Shown: positions 16,517 to 24,631 of the stretch, piece by piece
How the letters are laid out: each line of letters starts with the position of its first letter
Position numbering within the stretch: position 1 is the stretch's first letter
Source: JABDQA01 sp963759125
GTDB taxonomy: Bacteria; Desulfobacterota; Desulfobulbia; Desulfobulbales; Desulfocapsaceae
Length of the DNA stretch: 64,000 nucleotides
Reading direction: 5' to 3'
NCBI GenBank assembly: GCA_963759125.1
Contig: CAVWXN010000003.1
Location: 1 to 64,000 of the forward strand
The notes under the pieces: generated by a model
Seen by the model: only the letters and a program-made list of their open reading frames with translations
Databases searched by the model: none
Told to the model about the DNA's origin: nothing
Program-made: the position numbers and the translations under genes

Positions 16517-18238
16517 ATGAAACAGGCTATCATTGTCGTTCCGCTTTTCCTGCTGCTTTTGGCAATTCTTTATTTCTTTATCCCCGTTTTCCCGGACCAG
16601 GTCACCCATGAATCATTTATCAGTTCCGATGCCCACATAGTCATTACCCAATATGACCTGCAGGACAGGATCGCGGAGCTTGATTCTTCTCCTCTTGGGC
16701 GGACAATTGCCGATCTCCGTTATGAAGTGGTGGGCAGGGAGATGGGACTAAATGATGATGAAATAAGAAAATTTCTGAAAATCAAAGACGATATAAAAAA
16801 GAATTACCAGAATCCGCTAGTGCAAATGCTCGTGGGCAAGGAGGTCAGTATAGCCTTACTCCCTTTCCCCCATCATGAAGCCCAAGATTTCGCCGAACAA
16901 CTTACCAATCATCTGCTGCTCGTCTCTCGTCCGAGTCAGAATGCCCGCTTAATGGATGTGGCAACCTGGGCCATATCCAGCGATGAACGAATTTCCACTG
17001 CCCGCTATGGCGCCCATACAATTACCCGGTTCAATCTGGAGGATGCCAGAAGACTCTCGGTGGCCAGGGTCAGGGATCTCGTGATCATGAGTCTCAATGA
17101 AAATGTTCTGAGGCAGAGCCTTGATCTTTACGATGGTGATCGGCAGGGGTTGAGAGATTGTGAAGAATATCAGAGCAAAATAGATCTCTTTGACGGTGCT
17201 TCTTTTGTTGGCTATTTCAATTTTGCCGGTTTGACGGATCTGGTCAACAGGGCTATTCAGGAATCTCCAAGTGGTGATGAGCGTCTATTGTTAATAGATA
17301 AAGAGAAAATTGAGGCCTATCAATCTGCGATCTTCGGGGCCTGGAGTGAAGAAAACACCATTATAGACAAAGCCGTTATCAGTTTTGATCCGGAGCTATT
17401 GGCTGAACAGCCGAACGCGAAGCTGTTGAGCAAGGCAGGGCTGCCGCAATCATATAAGAGAGTCGCTCAGGATACCATAATTTACCACTGGTCCAACCAG
17501 TTCAGTCCAAAAACGATACTGGCAATGCTAGGGCAGGATCCTTCGCTTTCAGACGCTGCGGAAACACAATTCGTCGCTGAGCTGTCAACGATTACTGGAT
17601 TGACAGCAGACGAATTGTTCGACCTTTTTGACAAAGATCTGACCCTGGCGGTCAGGGGCATAAACGAGGATCAACTGGTGCCAATGCCACGTTTTCTGCT
17701 TTCCATAAAAAGCAGGGATGTTGAAAAATTAAAACAAGTGGTGGATAGCCTGATCGACCACTATTCTGTCCCGGTACGCCGCACGTCTCTCGGTGACACG
17801 AATATTATCTCATGGGGAGGAATAATCGGCATCGGTTCTATCCTGCCGACGTTGTCATTTACAGATGATTCCGCCATCATCTCGAGCAACCGGGAACAAA
17901 TCAAGAATTATGTGGCACCGAAGGGAATACAAAGCCTTGCCGACCTCGAATCATTTCAGGTAATGAGTACAGCCCTTTTAAAGCCTTCCCACTCGTTTAC
18001 CTATCTCGATTTTGCGCAAACTGCGGATATGCTCCAGGAAATGGTGAGTTGGGGGGGCACAATGCTGGCCATCAAGGACAGGGAGCTGGCTAGAAGATCG
18101 AAAGTCTTGATTGACGATTTGATCAACCCTCTACTTGAGGGATTGTCCATGTATTCTATTATAGGTTCAAGGAAATACCTGGAAGGCAACACCATCGTCC
18201 TTGAATCAATAACAAAACTCGATAATGGAAACCAATAA
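16517..18238 (+). CDS. Unrecognised membrane-anchored periplasmic protein, 573 residues
   Basis: I do not recognise a family with confidence. The protein starts with a hydrophobic segment (residues 4-23, AIIVVPLFLLLLAILYFF) followed by FIPVFPDQ, so it is probably anchored in the inner membrane with the bulk in the periplasm. The body is soluble, without Cys clusters or repeats, and has the flavour of large uncharacterised proteins that resemble the DUF3352 type (stretches such as GKEVSIALLPFP and FSPKTILAMLGQDPSLS). The next small gene begins inside its last 14 bp, so they are coupled. It lies between comM and thiL on the same strand. Confidence 0.75.
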   Translation: MKQAIIVVPLFLLLLAILYFFIPVFPDQVTHESFISSDAHIVITQYDLQDRIAELDSSPLGRTIADLRYEVVGREMGLNDDEIRKFLKIKDDIKKNYQNPLVQMLVGKEVSIALLPFPHHEAQDFAEQLTNHLLLVSRPSQNARLMDVATWAISSDERISTARYGAHTITRFNLEDARRLSVARVRDLVIMSLNENVLRQSLDLYDGDRQGLRDCEEYQSKIDLFDGASFVGYFNFAGLTDLVNRAIQESPSGDERLLLIDKEKIEAYQSAIFGAWSEENTIIDKAVISFDPELLAEQPNAKLLSKAGLPQSYKRVAQDTIIYHWSNQFSPKTILAMLGQDPSLSDAAETQFVAELSTITGLTADELFDLFDKDLTLAVRGINEDQLVPMPRFLLSIKSRDVEKLKQVVDSLIDHYSVPVRRTSLGDTNIISWGGIIGIGSILPTLSFTDDSAIISSNREQIKNYVAPKGIQSLADLESFQVMSTALLKPSHSFTYLDFAQTADMLQEMVSWGGTMLAIKDRELARRSKVLIDDLINPLLEGLSMYSIIGSRKYLEGNTIVLESITKLDNGNQ

Positions 18239-18611
18239 CCTAGAAAAGCTTGTTGAGGAGCTTAAATCGATCACTCCGTTCAAAATGACTACCGAAGTCG
18301 GCGACGTGGCTCTCATCGCTTCAGAGCAACCTCGCCTGATTCTCTATGCCAAAGTAACCTCCATCGAGCGTGATCCTTCCAAAAAGGAAGAATGGTGGCA
18401 TATCGGCTTGACCTTTTTGACTGTTCCGTTGCAGCACGTCATCTGGACACTTCGCACGGCTCAGATGACGGGTCAGGAGATATTCACCATGGGTGGAGAA
18501 AAACGATTCTTCCAGGCCGTTGTTATTGGTAGTGAGCGCCCGGCAGCTGGTGAATCTGGAAAAGGAAGAAAAACATCTTCCCCGAAAGGATCACTGAAAA
18601 GAATTAAGTAA
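18225..18611 (+). CDS. Small hypothetical protein, 128 residues
   Basis: No family recognised. The predicted product is soluble, with a central region EEWWHIGLTFLTVPLQHVIW that may form a beta-rich core and a basic, Ser/Lys-rich tail (GKGRKTSSPKGSLKRIK). There is no signal peptide or membrane segment. The start overlaps the end of the 573-residue membrane protein by 14 bp, and thiL begins 11 bp after it, so it is part of a run from trmN6 to thiL. Confidence 0.7.
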   Translation: METNNLEKLVEELKSITPFKMTTEVGDVALIASEQPRLILYAKVTSIERDPSKKEEWWHIGLTFLTVPLQHVIWTLRTAQMTGQEIFTMGGEKRFFQAVVIGSERPAAGESGKGRKTSSPKGSLKRIK

Positions 18612-18622
18612 GCCGGCGGAAT

Positions 18623-19642
18623 ATGATGCAAGAAAAGTGGTCTGAACTGGATTTGATACGGCTGTTTTCCGGCAGGACAGGAGCCCCTGATGCCAAAGGA
18701 CTGATCAAGGGAATAGGAGACGACTGTGCGATATTCGACACTCCCGGGGATCGCAGTTGGCTTGCCACCACTGATATACTTGTTGAAAATATACATTTCG
18801 ACTGTTCATGGCATCCTCCCCATCTTCTGGGCCGAAAATCAATTGCCGTCAATCTCAGCGACATCGCCGCCATGGGGGGAGCACCTCATTATGCCTTGGT
18901 GTCGATAGCTCTCTCCGACCAACTCGACAAGGACTGGATAGGCAAATGGTCGGCTGGGGCCGCTGAAATTCTCGAAGAATTTGGCTGCACTATCATTGGA
19001 GGGGATACGGTCAAAGGACCTGCCCTGACCATCAACATAGTAATTCTCGGGAGCGGGGCAAAGGACAGAATAATCAGGCGCAGCACTGCTGCTGAAGGGG
19101 AGAATATCTACGTAAGCGGTGAGTTGGGATCCGCCGCCGCTGGGCTCGAGATCTGCCGTGCCCCCGTATTGTTTGAATCGACGCCAAAAGATGCGCTGCA
19201 ACCCCTAATCAATAAACATCTCAATCCCACTCCCCGTGTAGTGCTGGGGCAGGTATTGGCCGCCAGCGAGATGGTTGGCGCCATGCAGGACATTTCCGAC
19301 GGAATCGCCACGGATCTTGCCCATATATGCTCCCAGAGCGGGGTGGGAGCCGAGCTGGATGCAGACCTTCTGCCAGGGGCCGAAATTCTTGAACGTGTCA
19401 GTCAGATCATCAACAAAGAAGCCGTTGATCTAAAGATATCTGGTGGTGAAGACTATGAGCTGGTCTTCACCGTAAAAAAGGGAAGAGACAAGGACTTATT
19501 AAGGCTGCTTCGCGAAAACTGCGGGGAACAAGTGTATCGGGTGGGCAGAACGGTCAAAGGCTGCGATGTTCGTCTGATCTCAGGAGAAGGTACTGTCAAC
19601 ATTGGCTTCAGAGGATTTCAGCACCGGGGAAGCGGTCGCTGA
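18623..19642 (+). CDS. thiL: Thiamine-monophosphate kinase ThiL
   Basis: ThiL phosphorylates thiamine monophosphate to the active cofactor thiamine diphosphate in the cytoplasm. The 339-residue protein belongs to the PurM/ThiL fold. It has IKGIGDDCAIFDTPG with the metal-binding Asp pair, TTDILVENIHFDC, AVNLSDIAAMGGAPHYALVS, IIGGDTVKG, MQDISDGIATDLAHIC and the KISGGEDYELVFTV end. Another MM/ML start a codon later is equally possible. It ends 7 bp from the convergent dCMP deaminase gene. Confidence 0.96.
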   Translation: MMQEKWSELDLIRLFSGRTGAPDAKGLIKGIGDDCAIFDTPGDRSWLATTDILVENIHFDCSWHPPHLLGRKSIAVNLSDIAAMGGAPHYALVSIALSDQLDKDWIGKWSAGAAEILEEFGCTIIGGDTVKGPALTINIVILGSGAKDRIIRRSTAAEGENIYVSGELGSAAAGLEICRAPVLFESTPKDALQPLINKHLNPTPRVVLGQVLAASEMVGAMQDISDGIATDLAHICSQSGVGAELDADLLPGAEILERVSQIINKEAVDLKISGGEDYELVFTVKKGRDKDLLRLLRENCGEQVYRVGRTVKGCDVRLISGEGTVNIGFRGFQHRGSGR

Positions 19643-19649
19643 ACCTGGA

Positions 19650-20156
19650 TCAGGAAGCTACTTGAAAGCTCAAGAGAATCGAGCTTTTGGATGGAGAAAA
19701 TTGGCGATACGATATATTTGGTGCCAATTCGAGCATTCTTTTGGAGGCTCGTACCTGTTCTGAATCCCGATACTTATCCGAAAGATAGACGATCTCGCTA
19801 ATTCCCGACTGAATAATAACCTTGGTGCATTCGTTACAGGGGAACAGCCCGACATAGATTCTACAGCCTCTCAAATCAGTTGAGATGGCGTTAAGCACAG
19901 CATTGAGCTCAGCATGGCAGACATAGGGGTATTTGGTCGACAGAAAATCCCCCTGCCGATCCCAGGGGAGTTCGTCATCTGAGCAGCCTATCGGGAAGCC
20001 GTTATAGCCGACTCCGACAATCTTGTTCTGATCATTAGCGATGCAGGCTCCGACCTGGGTATTGGGGTCCTTGCTTCTTTCTGCCGAGAGCAGGGCAACG
20101 GCCATGAAATACTCATCCCAACTCAGGTAATCCGAACGTTTGCTGGTCTTGCTCAT
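19650..20156 (-). CDS. Deoxycytidylate (dCMP) deaminase family protein
   Basis: The 168-residue zinc enzyme deaminates dCMP to dUMP for dTTP synthesis. The ATG at 20156 (MSKTSKRSDYLSWDEYFM) matches the family's usual N-terminus; the extra upstream frame would overlap the neighbouring gene. Zinc motifs are CHAELNAVLNA with the catalytic Glu and PCNECTKVIIQSG. The GVGYNGFPIGCSDDELPW segment is typical of ComEB/dCMP deaminases. It lies 7 bp downstream of the binding lipoprotein gene, apparently in the same leftward transcript. Confidence 0.93.
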   Translation of the reverse strand: MSKTSKRSDYLSWDEYFMAVALLSAERSKDPNTQVGACIANDQNKIVGVGYNGFPIGCSDDELPWDRQGDFLSTKYPYVCHAELNAVLNAISTDLRGCRIYVGLFPCNECTKVIIQSGISEIVYLSDKYRDSEQVRASKRMLELAPNISYRQFSPSKSSILLSFQVAS

Positions 20157-20163
20157 GGTCTGG

Positions 20164-20955
20164 TCAACGGAAAAGGTACGGTATCCAGTATTTAATTTCG
20201 TTCTGAAGCTGACCCTGATTTTGGTAAGATTCAAGAAATGCGTTAACCCTGGTCAACAGCTCATTGTCGTTTTTTCTCACCGCCCAGCCGATATATTCTT
20301 CGGTTGCCATGGTGAGGATCGGAATAAGCTTGTCATTCTGATGCCTTGCCGCATAGTAGCAGACAATCGGGGCATCATAGACAAAAGCATCTATCTCGTT
20401 GTTTATCAATGCCTCCACAGCTTTCTGGGATGTCTTGAAAACAACCTCCTTGGCCCCGTTGATAGCTGTGGTGACAAAGTAGTCACTGATCGTATCAGCT
20501 ACGGTGCCGATACGGTAGTTGGTGTTCAATAGACTTTCCACACCGGTTGAAAATCTCAGGCGGTCCTCCATTCGTACCAGAAGTATCTGGCCGGAACGCA
20601 GATAAGGCGTTGTGAAGTCTACCACGGAGCTGCGTGTTTTGGTAATGGTCATACCTGACATGATAATATCGGTTTTGCCTTGGTTGAGGAATTCAATCTG
20701 CTGGTCCCAGGGGACTTCGACAAATTGAATGGGCATGTCAAGATAATCGCCAAGTTTGACTGCAAGAGCAGGTTCCAGACCGATGATTTCACCTCCCTGG
20801 CGAAAGGCAAAAGGTGGCGCATTGGCTGAAATACCAATTCTCAGAGTGGGTTCCGACGGCTGCACAGGGGGTGCCGAGGTAGGCTGGCAGCCTCCGGAAA
20901 ATACGAGCAGAATAAGAAAGAGAGGGGTAAAAAGCAGCGAATAGAGGCGGATCAT
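20164..20955 (-). CDS. Amino-acid-type extracellular solute-binding lipoprotein
   Basis: The 263-residue product is a family 3 solute-binding protein, which delivers polar amino acids to an ABC importer or acts as a sensor. The start at 20955 is chosen because its ATG overlaps the stop of the upstream hydrolase gene by 4 bp. It gives a clean lipoprotein signal (hydrophobic LLFTPLFLILLVF, lipobox SGGC). The mature part begins LRIGISANAPPFAFRQ and has the signature-like IGLEPALAVKLGDYLDM and IIMSGMTITKTR. No permease or ATPase genes accompany it, so it is an orphan component here. Confidence 0.9.
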   Translation of the reverse strand: MIRLYSLLFTPLFLILLVFSGGCQPTSAPPVQPSEPTLRIGISANAPPFAFRQGGEIIGLEPALAVKLGDYLDMPIQFVEVPWDQQIEFLNQGKTDIIMSGMTITKTRSSVVDFTTPYLRSGQILLVRMEDRLRFSTGVESLLNTNYRIGTVADTISDYFVTTAINGAKEVVFKTSQKAVEALINNEIDAFVYDAPIVCYYAARHQNDKLIPILTMATEEYIGWAVRKNDNELLTRVNAFLESYQNQGQLQNEIKYWIPYLFR

Positions 20956-21797
20956 TTTTTGTTCACCTGACTCTTGAATTTTCTTCTTCTTTGTCGCCAC
21001 GTATTCCTTCCCGTTACCGTGTCGGTAAAATTTTTAATCGTCTCAAAATAGGTTTCACCACCGCGAACGAGCAGTGAGTTATGATCCGCACCCGGGATCA
21101 CGAAGAGTTGTTTGGTCTTTGCCCCGCTCTCAGCCTGAAGCTTGACCGCTTCGTGCAGAGGGATGAGCTGATCGTCTGCCCCGTGCAGAATCAGGGTGGG
21201 TATTTCGATTTCTCTGATTTTCGCGAGATTGTTAAAACAGTCCTCCTCGCGCAGCCCTGAATCGATGACATTGTAGCCCAATCGGGCGGCAAGCGGAAGA
21301 GTTTCGGCGAAACCGCTATCAATGATGATACCTTTCATCTTTTCCGGAAAACGGTAAGCCAGGTCTATACAACTGGCGGATCCTAGCGATCGGCCCATAA
21401 TGAAGACTTGTTCTGAAAATCCATTGGCCTGGCAATGCTCCAGGAAACTGTCGAGAACCAGAGCCCCATCGTTAAAAAGAGCAGATACCGTAAGCGCACC
21501 TGAACTCCAGCCATAACCACGATAGCTGGCTATCAAAATGTTCAGACCTGCCTCCAAATAGAAAGGAGCGATCTGGTCATAATCACTGACGGTTTCACCG
21601 TTGCCGTGAAAGTAGATGATAGTGGGTACCTCGGGTTGAGCAGTGAACAGCCGGCAACCAAGAGTAACGTCACTTTCCACCAAAATCTCGAATTCCTCAC
21701 ATGATGGAGGGGTTGTATTTCTGATTCCGGGTTGAGGATGAAAGATGGCGGTAAGAATTTCCGATTGATCAAGTTTAGAAGAGATTTGATGGTTCAT
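20952..21797 (-). CDS. Alpha/beta-hydrolase fold protein
   Basis: This 281-residue serine hydrolase has the oxyanion stretch IIYFHGNGETVSDY, the nucleophile elbow GRSLGSASC (Ser in GxSxG), an acid candidate in LILHGADDQLIP and the catalytic His in PGADHNSLL. It resembles the ABHD13/BEM46-like group. The substrate is unknown. The start at 21797 (MNHQISSKLDQSE) is preferred, because the longer frame would run back through the tRNA-His gene. It is coupled to the solute-binding lipoprotein gene by a 4-bp overlap. Confidence 0.88.
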   Translation of the reverse strand: MNHQISSKLDQSEILTAIFHPQPGIRNTTPPSCEEFEILVESDVTLGCRLFTAQPEVPTIIYFHGNGETVSDYDQIAPFYLEAGLNILIASYRGYGWSSGALTVSALFNDGALVLDSFLEHCQANGFSEQVFIMGRSLGSASCIDLAYRFPEKMKGIIIDSGFAETLPLAARLGYNVIDSGLREEDCFNNLAKIREIEIPTLILHGADDQLIPLHEAVKLQAESGAKTKQLFVIPGADHNSLLVRGGETYFETIKNFTDTVTGRNTWRQRRRKFKSQVNKK

Positions 21798-21846
21798 TTT
21801 TCTATAGAATTTAGTTGTCTGATGGGTGATAGGGGTGCCAGGAATT

Positions 21847-21881
21847 AAAAAAGCTCCCAGGCCTGAAAAGCGAGGGAGCTT
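21847..21881 (-). terminator. Intrinsic terminator after tRNA-His
   Basis: On the minus strand AAGCTCCC and GGGAGCTT form an 8-bp stem around a loop of about 15 bases and are followed by TTTTT. The stem starts 8 bp after the tRNA 3' end, so it should end the tRNA transcript before the alpha/beta hydrolase gene. Confidence 0.8.
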
Positions 21882-21889
21882 GCGATGTC

Positions 21890-21966
21890 TGGGGTGAGTG
21901 AGGGGACTTGAACCCCCGACCTTCTGGGCCACAACCAGACGCTCTAACCAACTGAGCTACACCCAC
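21890..21966 (-). tRNA. tRNA-His (GUG anticodon)
   Basis: The minus strand folds into a full cloverleaf. The acceptor strands are GTGGGTG and CACTCAC, the D arm is GCTCAGTTGGTTAGAGC, the anticodon arm is CTGGTTGTGGCCCAG with anticodon GTG, and the T arm is GGGGGTTCAAGTCCCCT. The discriminator is C and the CCA end is encoded. A G at 21967 can supply the extra G-1 that pairs with C73 and marks histidine tRNAs. Confidence 0.97.
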
Positions 21967-22047
21967 CATTTTTTCGAACCGATGATTAGTTGCGGAAGCG
22001 CATTTTATAATAGCACAACTCCTCTTTTTCAAGCACAAAAAACCTGT

Positions 22048-22698
22048 TCACAGCTCTTTCTTGCAGTGCATGCAGACTTTTGCCTGCGATTTGATCAACT
22101 CAAAGCAATATGGACACTCTTTTTTATAATTGGCTTTGAGTAGTAGACTGACGGCCATCATACTTTCTGATTGGAGCGAAGTGTCTCTGAACTTATGATT
22201 TCTAATGGGATCAATACAGGCGAGATCGTTGATTGAAACCAGCATTGAGATAGCTTTCCGGCGCCCATCGACAGCCGCTGCCTCGTCGAGGATAAGCTGC
22301 AGGACCGGTTCGAGGTTTTTTGTTTCTGTGGCGGTTTCCAAAGCGGCGAGTGCTTCTTTCTCCTTCTTATATCGAACATTTTGCGCTTCAACCGCCTGCA
22401 GATCAATGACGCTGCCTTTAAAAGCATCCTCAGATCCTACCATCATCAGATTAGCCTCTTTGCTGCCGGGAAGCTGCATATAGCGATAAGATGAATTATG
22501 ACCATATTTCTCTTCTATCTGCGCCCAGCCATTGACAAACAGCGGACATTCGTCGTTTAGGCAGATATAGAGCACCTCGGACCCCCAGCCAAGGCCGTCA
22601 CCTACGTGGATCTGCGGTGATTCGCAGCAAGAGAGTTCTACGCTGCAGTGGGGGCAGACTGGAATATTTTCAAAATAACGTCGGTAATCGCTTCTCAT
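22048..22698 (-). CDS. Zinc-ribbon protein of unknown function, 216 residues
   Basis: No named family recognised. Residues 15-25 hold a Cys pair and further Cys (CPHCSVELSCC), and ICLNDECPLF follows near residue 50. The C-terminus has a double-Cys ribbon, CPYCFELIKSQAKVCMHC. The middle, about residues 100-180, is alpha-helical and may contain a HEAT-like pair of helices (KEALAALETATETKNL, ...DGRRKAISMLVSINDL). The protein is cytoplasmic, with no signal peptide. It stands alone between tRNA-His and the aromatic amino acid genes. Confidence 0.75.
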   Translation of the reverse strand: MRSDYRRYFENIPVCPHCSVELSCCESPQIHVGDGLGWGSEVLYICLNDECPLFVNGWAQIEEKYGHNSSYRYMQLPGSKEANLMMVGSEDAFKGSVIDLQAVEAQNVRYKKEKEALAALETATETKNLEPVLQLILDEAAAVDGRRKAISMLVSINDLACIDPIRNHKFRDTSLQSESMMAVSLLLKANYKKECPYCFELIKSQAKVCMHCKKEL

Positions 22699-22816
22699 AA
22701 TTCTCCTTTAATAACAAATTCAGTTGTAACGGTTAGTCCTGTCGGATGTAGTTAATATCTGCGTGGGTACCATTAGTCGGAAAAATCAGCCTACTGGCAG
22801 CGTCAGTAAGTCAAAT

Positions 22817-23683
22817 TTACTCACCTTTGAAGCCAATATCACTGAGCACGGCATCGACCGCCTGGGCCTGACTCATTTTTGTTTTAATGAAATCGGGCGG
22901 CATCTGGGCCCGGTTCTGTTCAATGATATCTTCCAGTTGCTGGATGTAACGATGCGAGGCAAGATCCGAAACTCTGGTGAGGTTTTCTAGGAAGCTGTCT
23001 ACAATTTTTTTGCTGTCTCCTGCCGTTGCCATTATTTCTGCATAGGTGCGAGGATTCTGGTTGTGTACCCTGGCCATCGCCAGAATGCCGTACAAGGAGG
23101 TGAGGGTAGAGTGAGAGTCGATATCGTTGAAGCCAATATCATGTTGAGACAATGTCATCGCCAGCGCAACCGAAATAGTGGTGGGCAGTTTCTGGCTGAT
23201 GCCCATCATAAGATCATGTTTCTCGGCTGAATCCTGATAAATTTCGGCCCCATATTTGTAGAGAAAAGATTCGAACTCATTACATAAGCTGCCGCTTCTC
23301 CTGGTCTTCACCACCGCAACATTTTTGTCTTTCATAGTAAGTATCTGTGGACCCCAGAGATTGTGGACAAGCATCACCTCGACACCTTCAGAAGTGGTTT
23401 CAAGGGCGACATCAAGTGGTTTTTCAGACTCTCCGGCAAGGATTATGAGTGCCTGCCCGTCCTTGAGCAGACCGCCATATTTTGCTATGGTAGTGGCGGT
23501 CGCCGAAATGGGTACACAGATTATCACCACCTCGACCTGATCGATCATCTGCTCGGGCTTGATCTCCGAAGTGCGTCCCGTGACTATAGTCTGATATCCC
23601 TCACTCTGCAGCTGCTCTGAAAACCAGCGGGTCATCTCACCTGAGCCTATGAAACCGAAAGTCCCAATCTTTTTGACTCTCAT
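22817..23683 (-). CDS. tyrA: Prephenate dehydrogenase domain (TyrA), probably the C-terminal half of a PheA-TyrA fusion
   Basis: The TyrA part oxidatively decarboxylates prephenate to 4-hydroxyphenylpyruvate on the way to tyrosine. It has the NAD-binding opening IGTFGFIGSGEMTRWFSEQL, the strand VVIICVPISATATTIAKYG, the catalytic-region VHNLWGPQ and a helical dimerisation domain. Read alone from ATG 23683 it has 288 residues, but no good ribosome binding site precedes that ATG. The same frame continues upstream without a stop through VIQEPRCLKILGSFPR, which is the end of the PheA ACT domain. The natural product is therefore more likely one 564-residue bifunctional chain, split here by a one-base insertion at 23738-23741. 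Confidence 0.88.
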   Translation of the reverse strand: MRVKKIGTFGFIGSGEMTRWFSEQLQSEGYQTIVTGRTSEIKPEQMIDQVEVVIICVPISATATTIAKYGGLLKDGQALIILAGESEKPLDVALETTSEGVEVMLVHNLWGPQILTMKDKNVAVVKTRRSGSLCNEFESFLYKYGAEIYQDSAEKHDLMMGISQKLPTTISVALAMTLSQHDIGFNDIDSHSTLTSLYGILAMARVHNQNPRTYAEIMATAGDSKKIVDSFLENLTRVSDLASHRYIQQLEDIIEQNRAQMPPDFIKTKMSQAQAVDAVLSDIGFKGE

Positions 23684-24512
23684 ATCGACCCGGGGAAAAG
23701 AGCCGAGAATCTTCAGGCAGCGAGGCTCCTGGATTACTTTTACTCTCAATGTTATTAAGTGCCTCGGCCAGTTGAGGGTCACTGCTATGTCCTTCAATCT
23801 CCAGGTAGATTTGCAGCTTCTGAGTCTCAATATCGTTTTTTGAACGAAGATCGACGATATTGACGCCCCGTTTGGTGAATTCGTTGAGCGTGTCAACCAG
23901 CAGTCCGACGCGATCGGGCAGCGGTTTGGTGATGATCGAAGTGGCATCGTAGCCTGTTTGTGGATGAGGGGTGGTACCAATAATAGCAAATCTTGTTCGG
24001 TTGTGGGCCGCAAGTTCCCGGTCGATCAGTATTAAACCGTGCTGGGCGATCACGTCTTCTGTATCAATCAACACGCTTGTAGAGCTCTTGACGGTCAGTA
24101 TTTCCGCCGCCGCTGTGCTGACATCGTGTATCGAAACCCGAGTAGCCTGGGCCATATTTCGTGAGATGTAATCTTCACACTGGTTCAAAACACTGCTGCG
24201 CCCGTAGATGAATTTCACCTCATCGAGTCTGGATTCGAGGCTAACTCCTCCGAGAGAGAGATGAATAGGCAAAACGATATTATCTACCCAGAAATTCTGA
24301 TCAAGTTCGGCCATGACCCGGAAATACTCTTTTATTTCACCCTCACGGGTATTATAAACAGGGATCAGGGCATAATCAGATTGACCACTTTCAACGCAGT
24401 TCAAAACATCGTCGATGTGGTTGAATAACAACACTTCGGCGCTGCCATCGTAACGAAGCGCTGCCTGGCAGGAGTCTGATCCGTGCGGACCTAGAGTTGA
24501 TATTCTGGTCAT
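23637..24512 (-). CDS. pheA: Prephenate dehydratase with ACT domain (PheA), probable N-terminal half of a PheA-TyrA fusion
   Basis: The PheA part converts prephenate to phenylpyruvate for phenylalanine synthesis. The catalytic domain opens with ISTLGPHGSDSCQAALRYDG and contains VSTAAAEIL and the hallmark NRTRFAIIG, with the catalytic Thr. The ACT regulatory domain starts at DRVGLLVDTLNEFTKRGVNI. The usual PIENT loop reads PVYNTREG, a departure that keeps Asn and Thr but loses the Glu. The frame goes wrong at an AAAA run (23738-23741); beyond it the written frame gives a non-conserved tail ending at 23637. With one A removed, the ACT domain completes and runs straight into TyrA. There is no chorismate mutase domain. 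Confidence 0.85.
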   Translation of the reverse strand: MTRISTLGPHGSDSCQAALRYDGSAEVLLFNHIDDVLNCVESGQSDYALIPVYNTREGEIKEYFRVMAELDQNFWVDNIVLPIHLSLGGVSLESRLDEVKFIYGRSSVLNQCEDYISRNMAQATRVSIHDVSTAAAEILTVKSSTSVLIDTEDVIAQHGLILIDRELAAHNRTRFAIIGTTPHPQTGYDATSIITKPLPDRVGLLVDTLNEFTKRGVNIVDLRSKNDIETQKLQIYLEIEGHSSDPQLAEALNNIESKSNPGASLPEDSRLFSPGRYESQKDWDFRFHRLR

Positions 24513-24631
24513 GGACTATTATCGCTAAATTTAAAAGTACACATTGGTATCATGGGTTTATCTGATCGGCAGATTTCTCGACACACAGCAGAAGATAATA
24601 AGCCTTCGCCGTTAATTAGGCAACACCAAGG

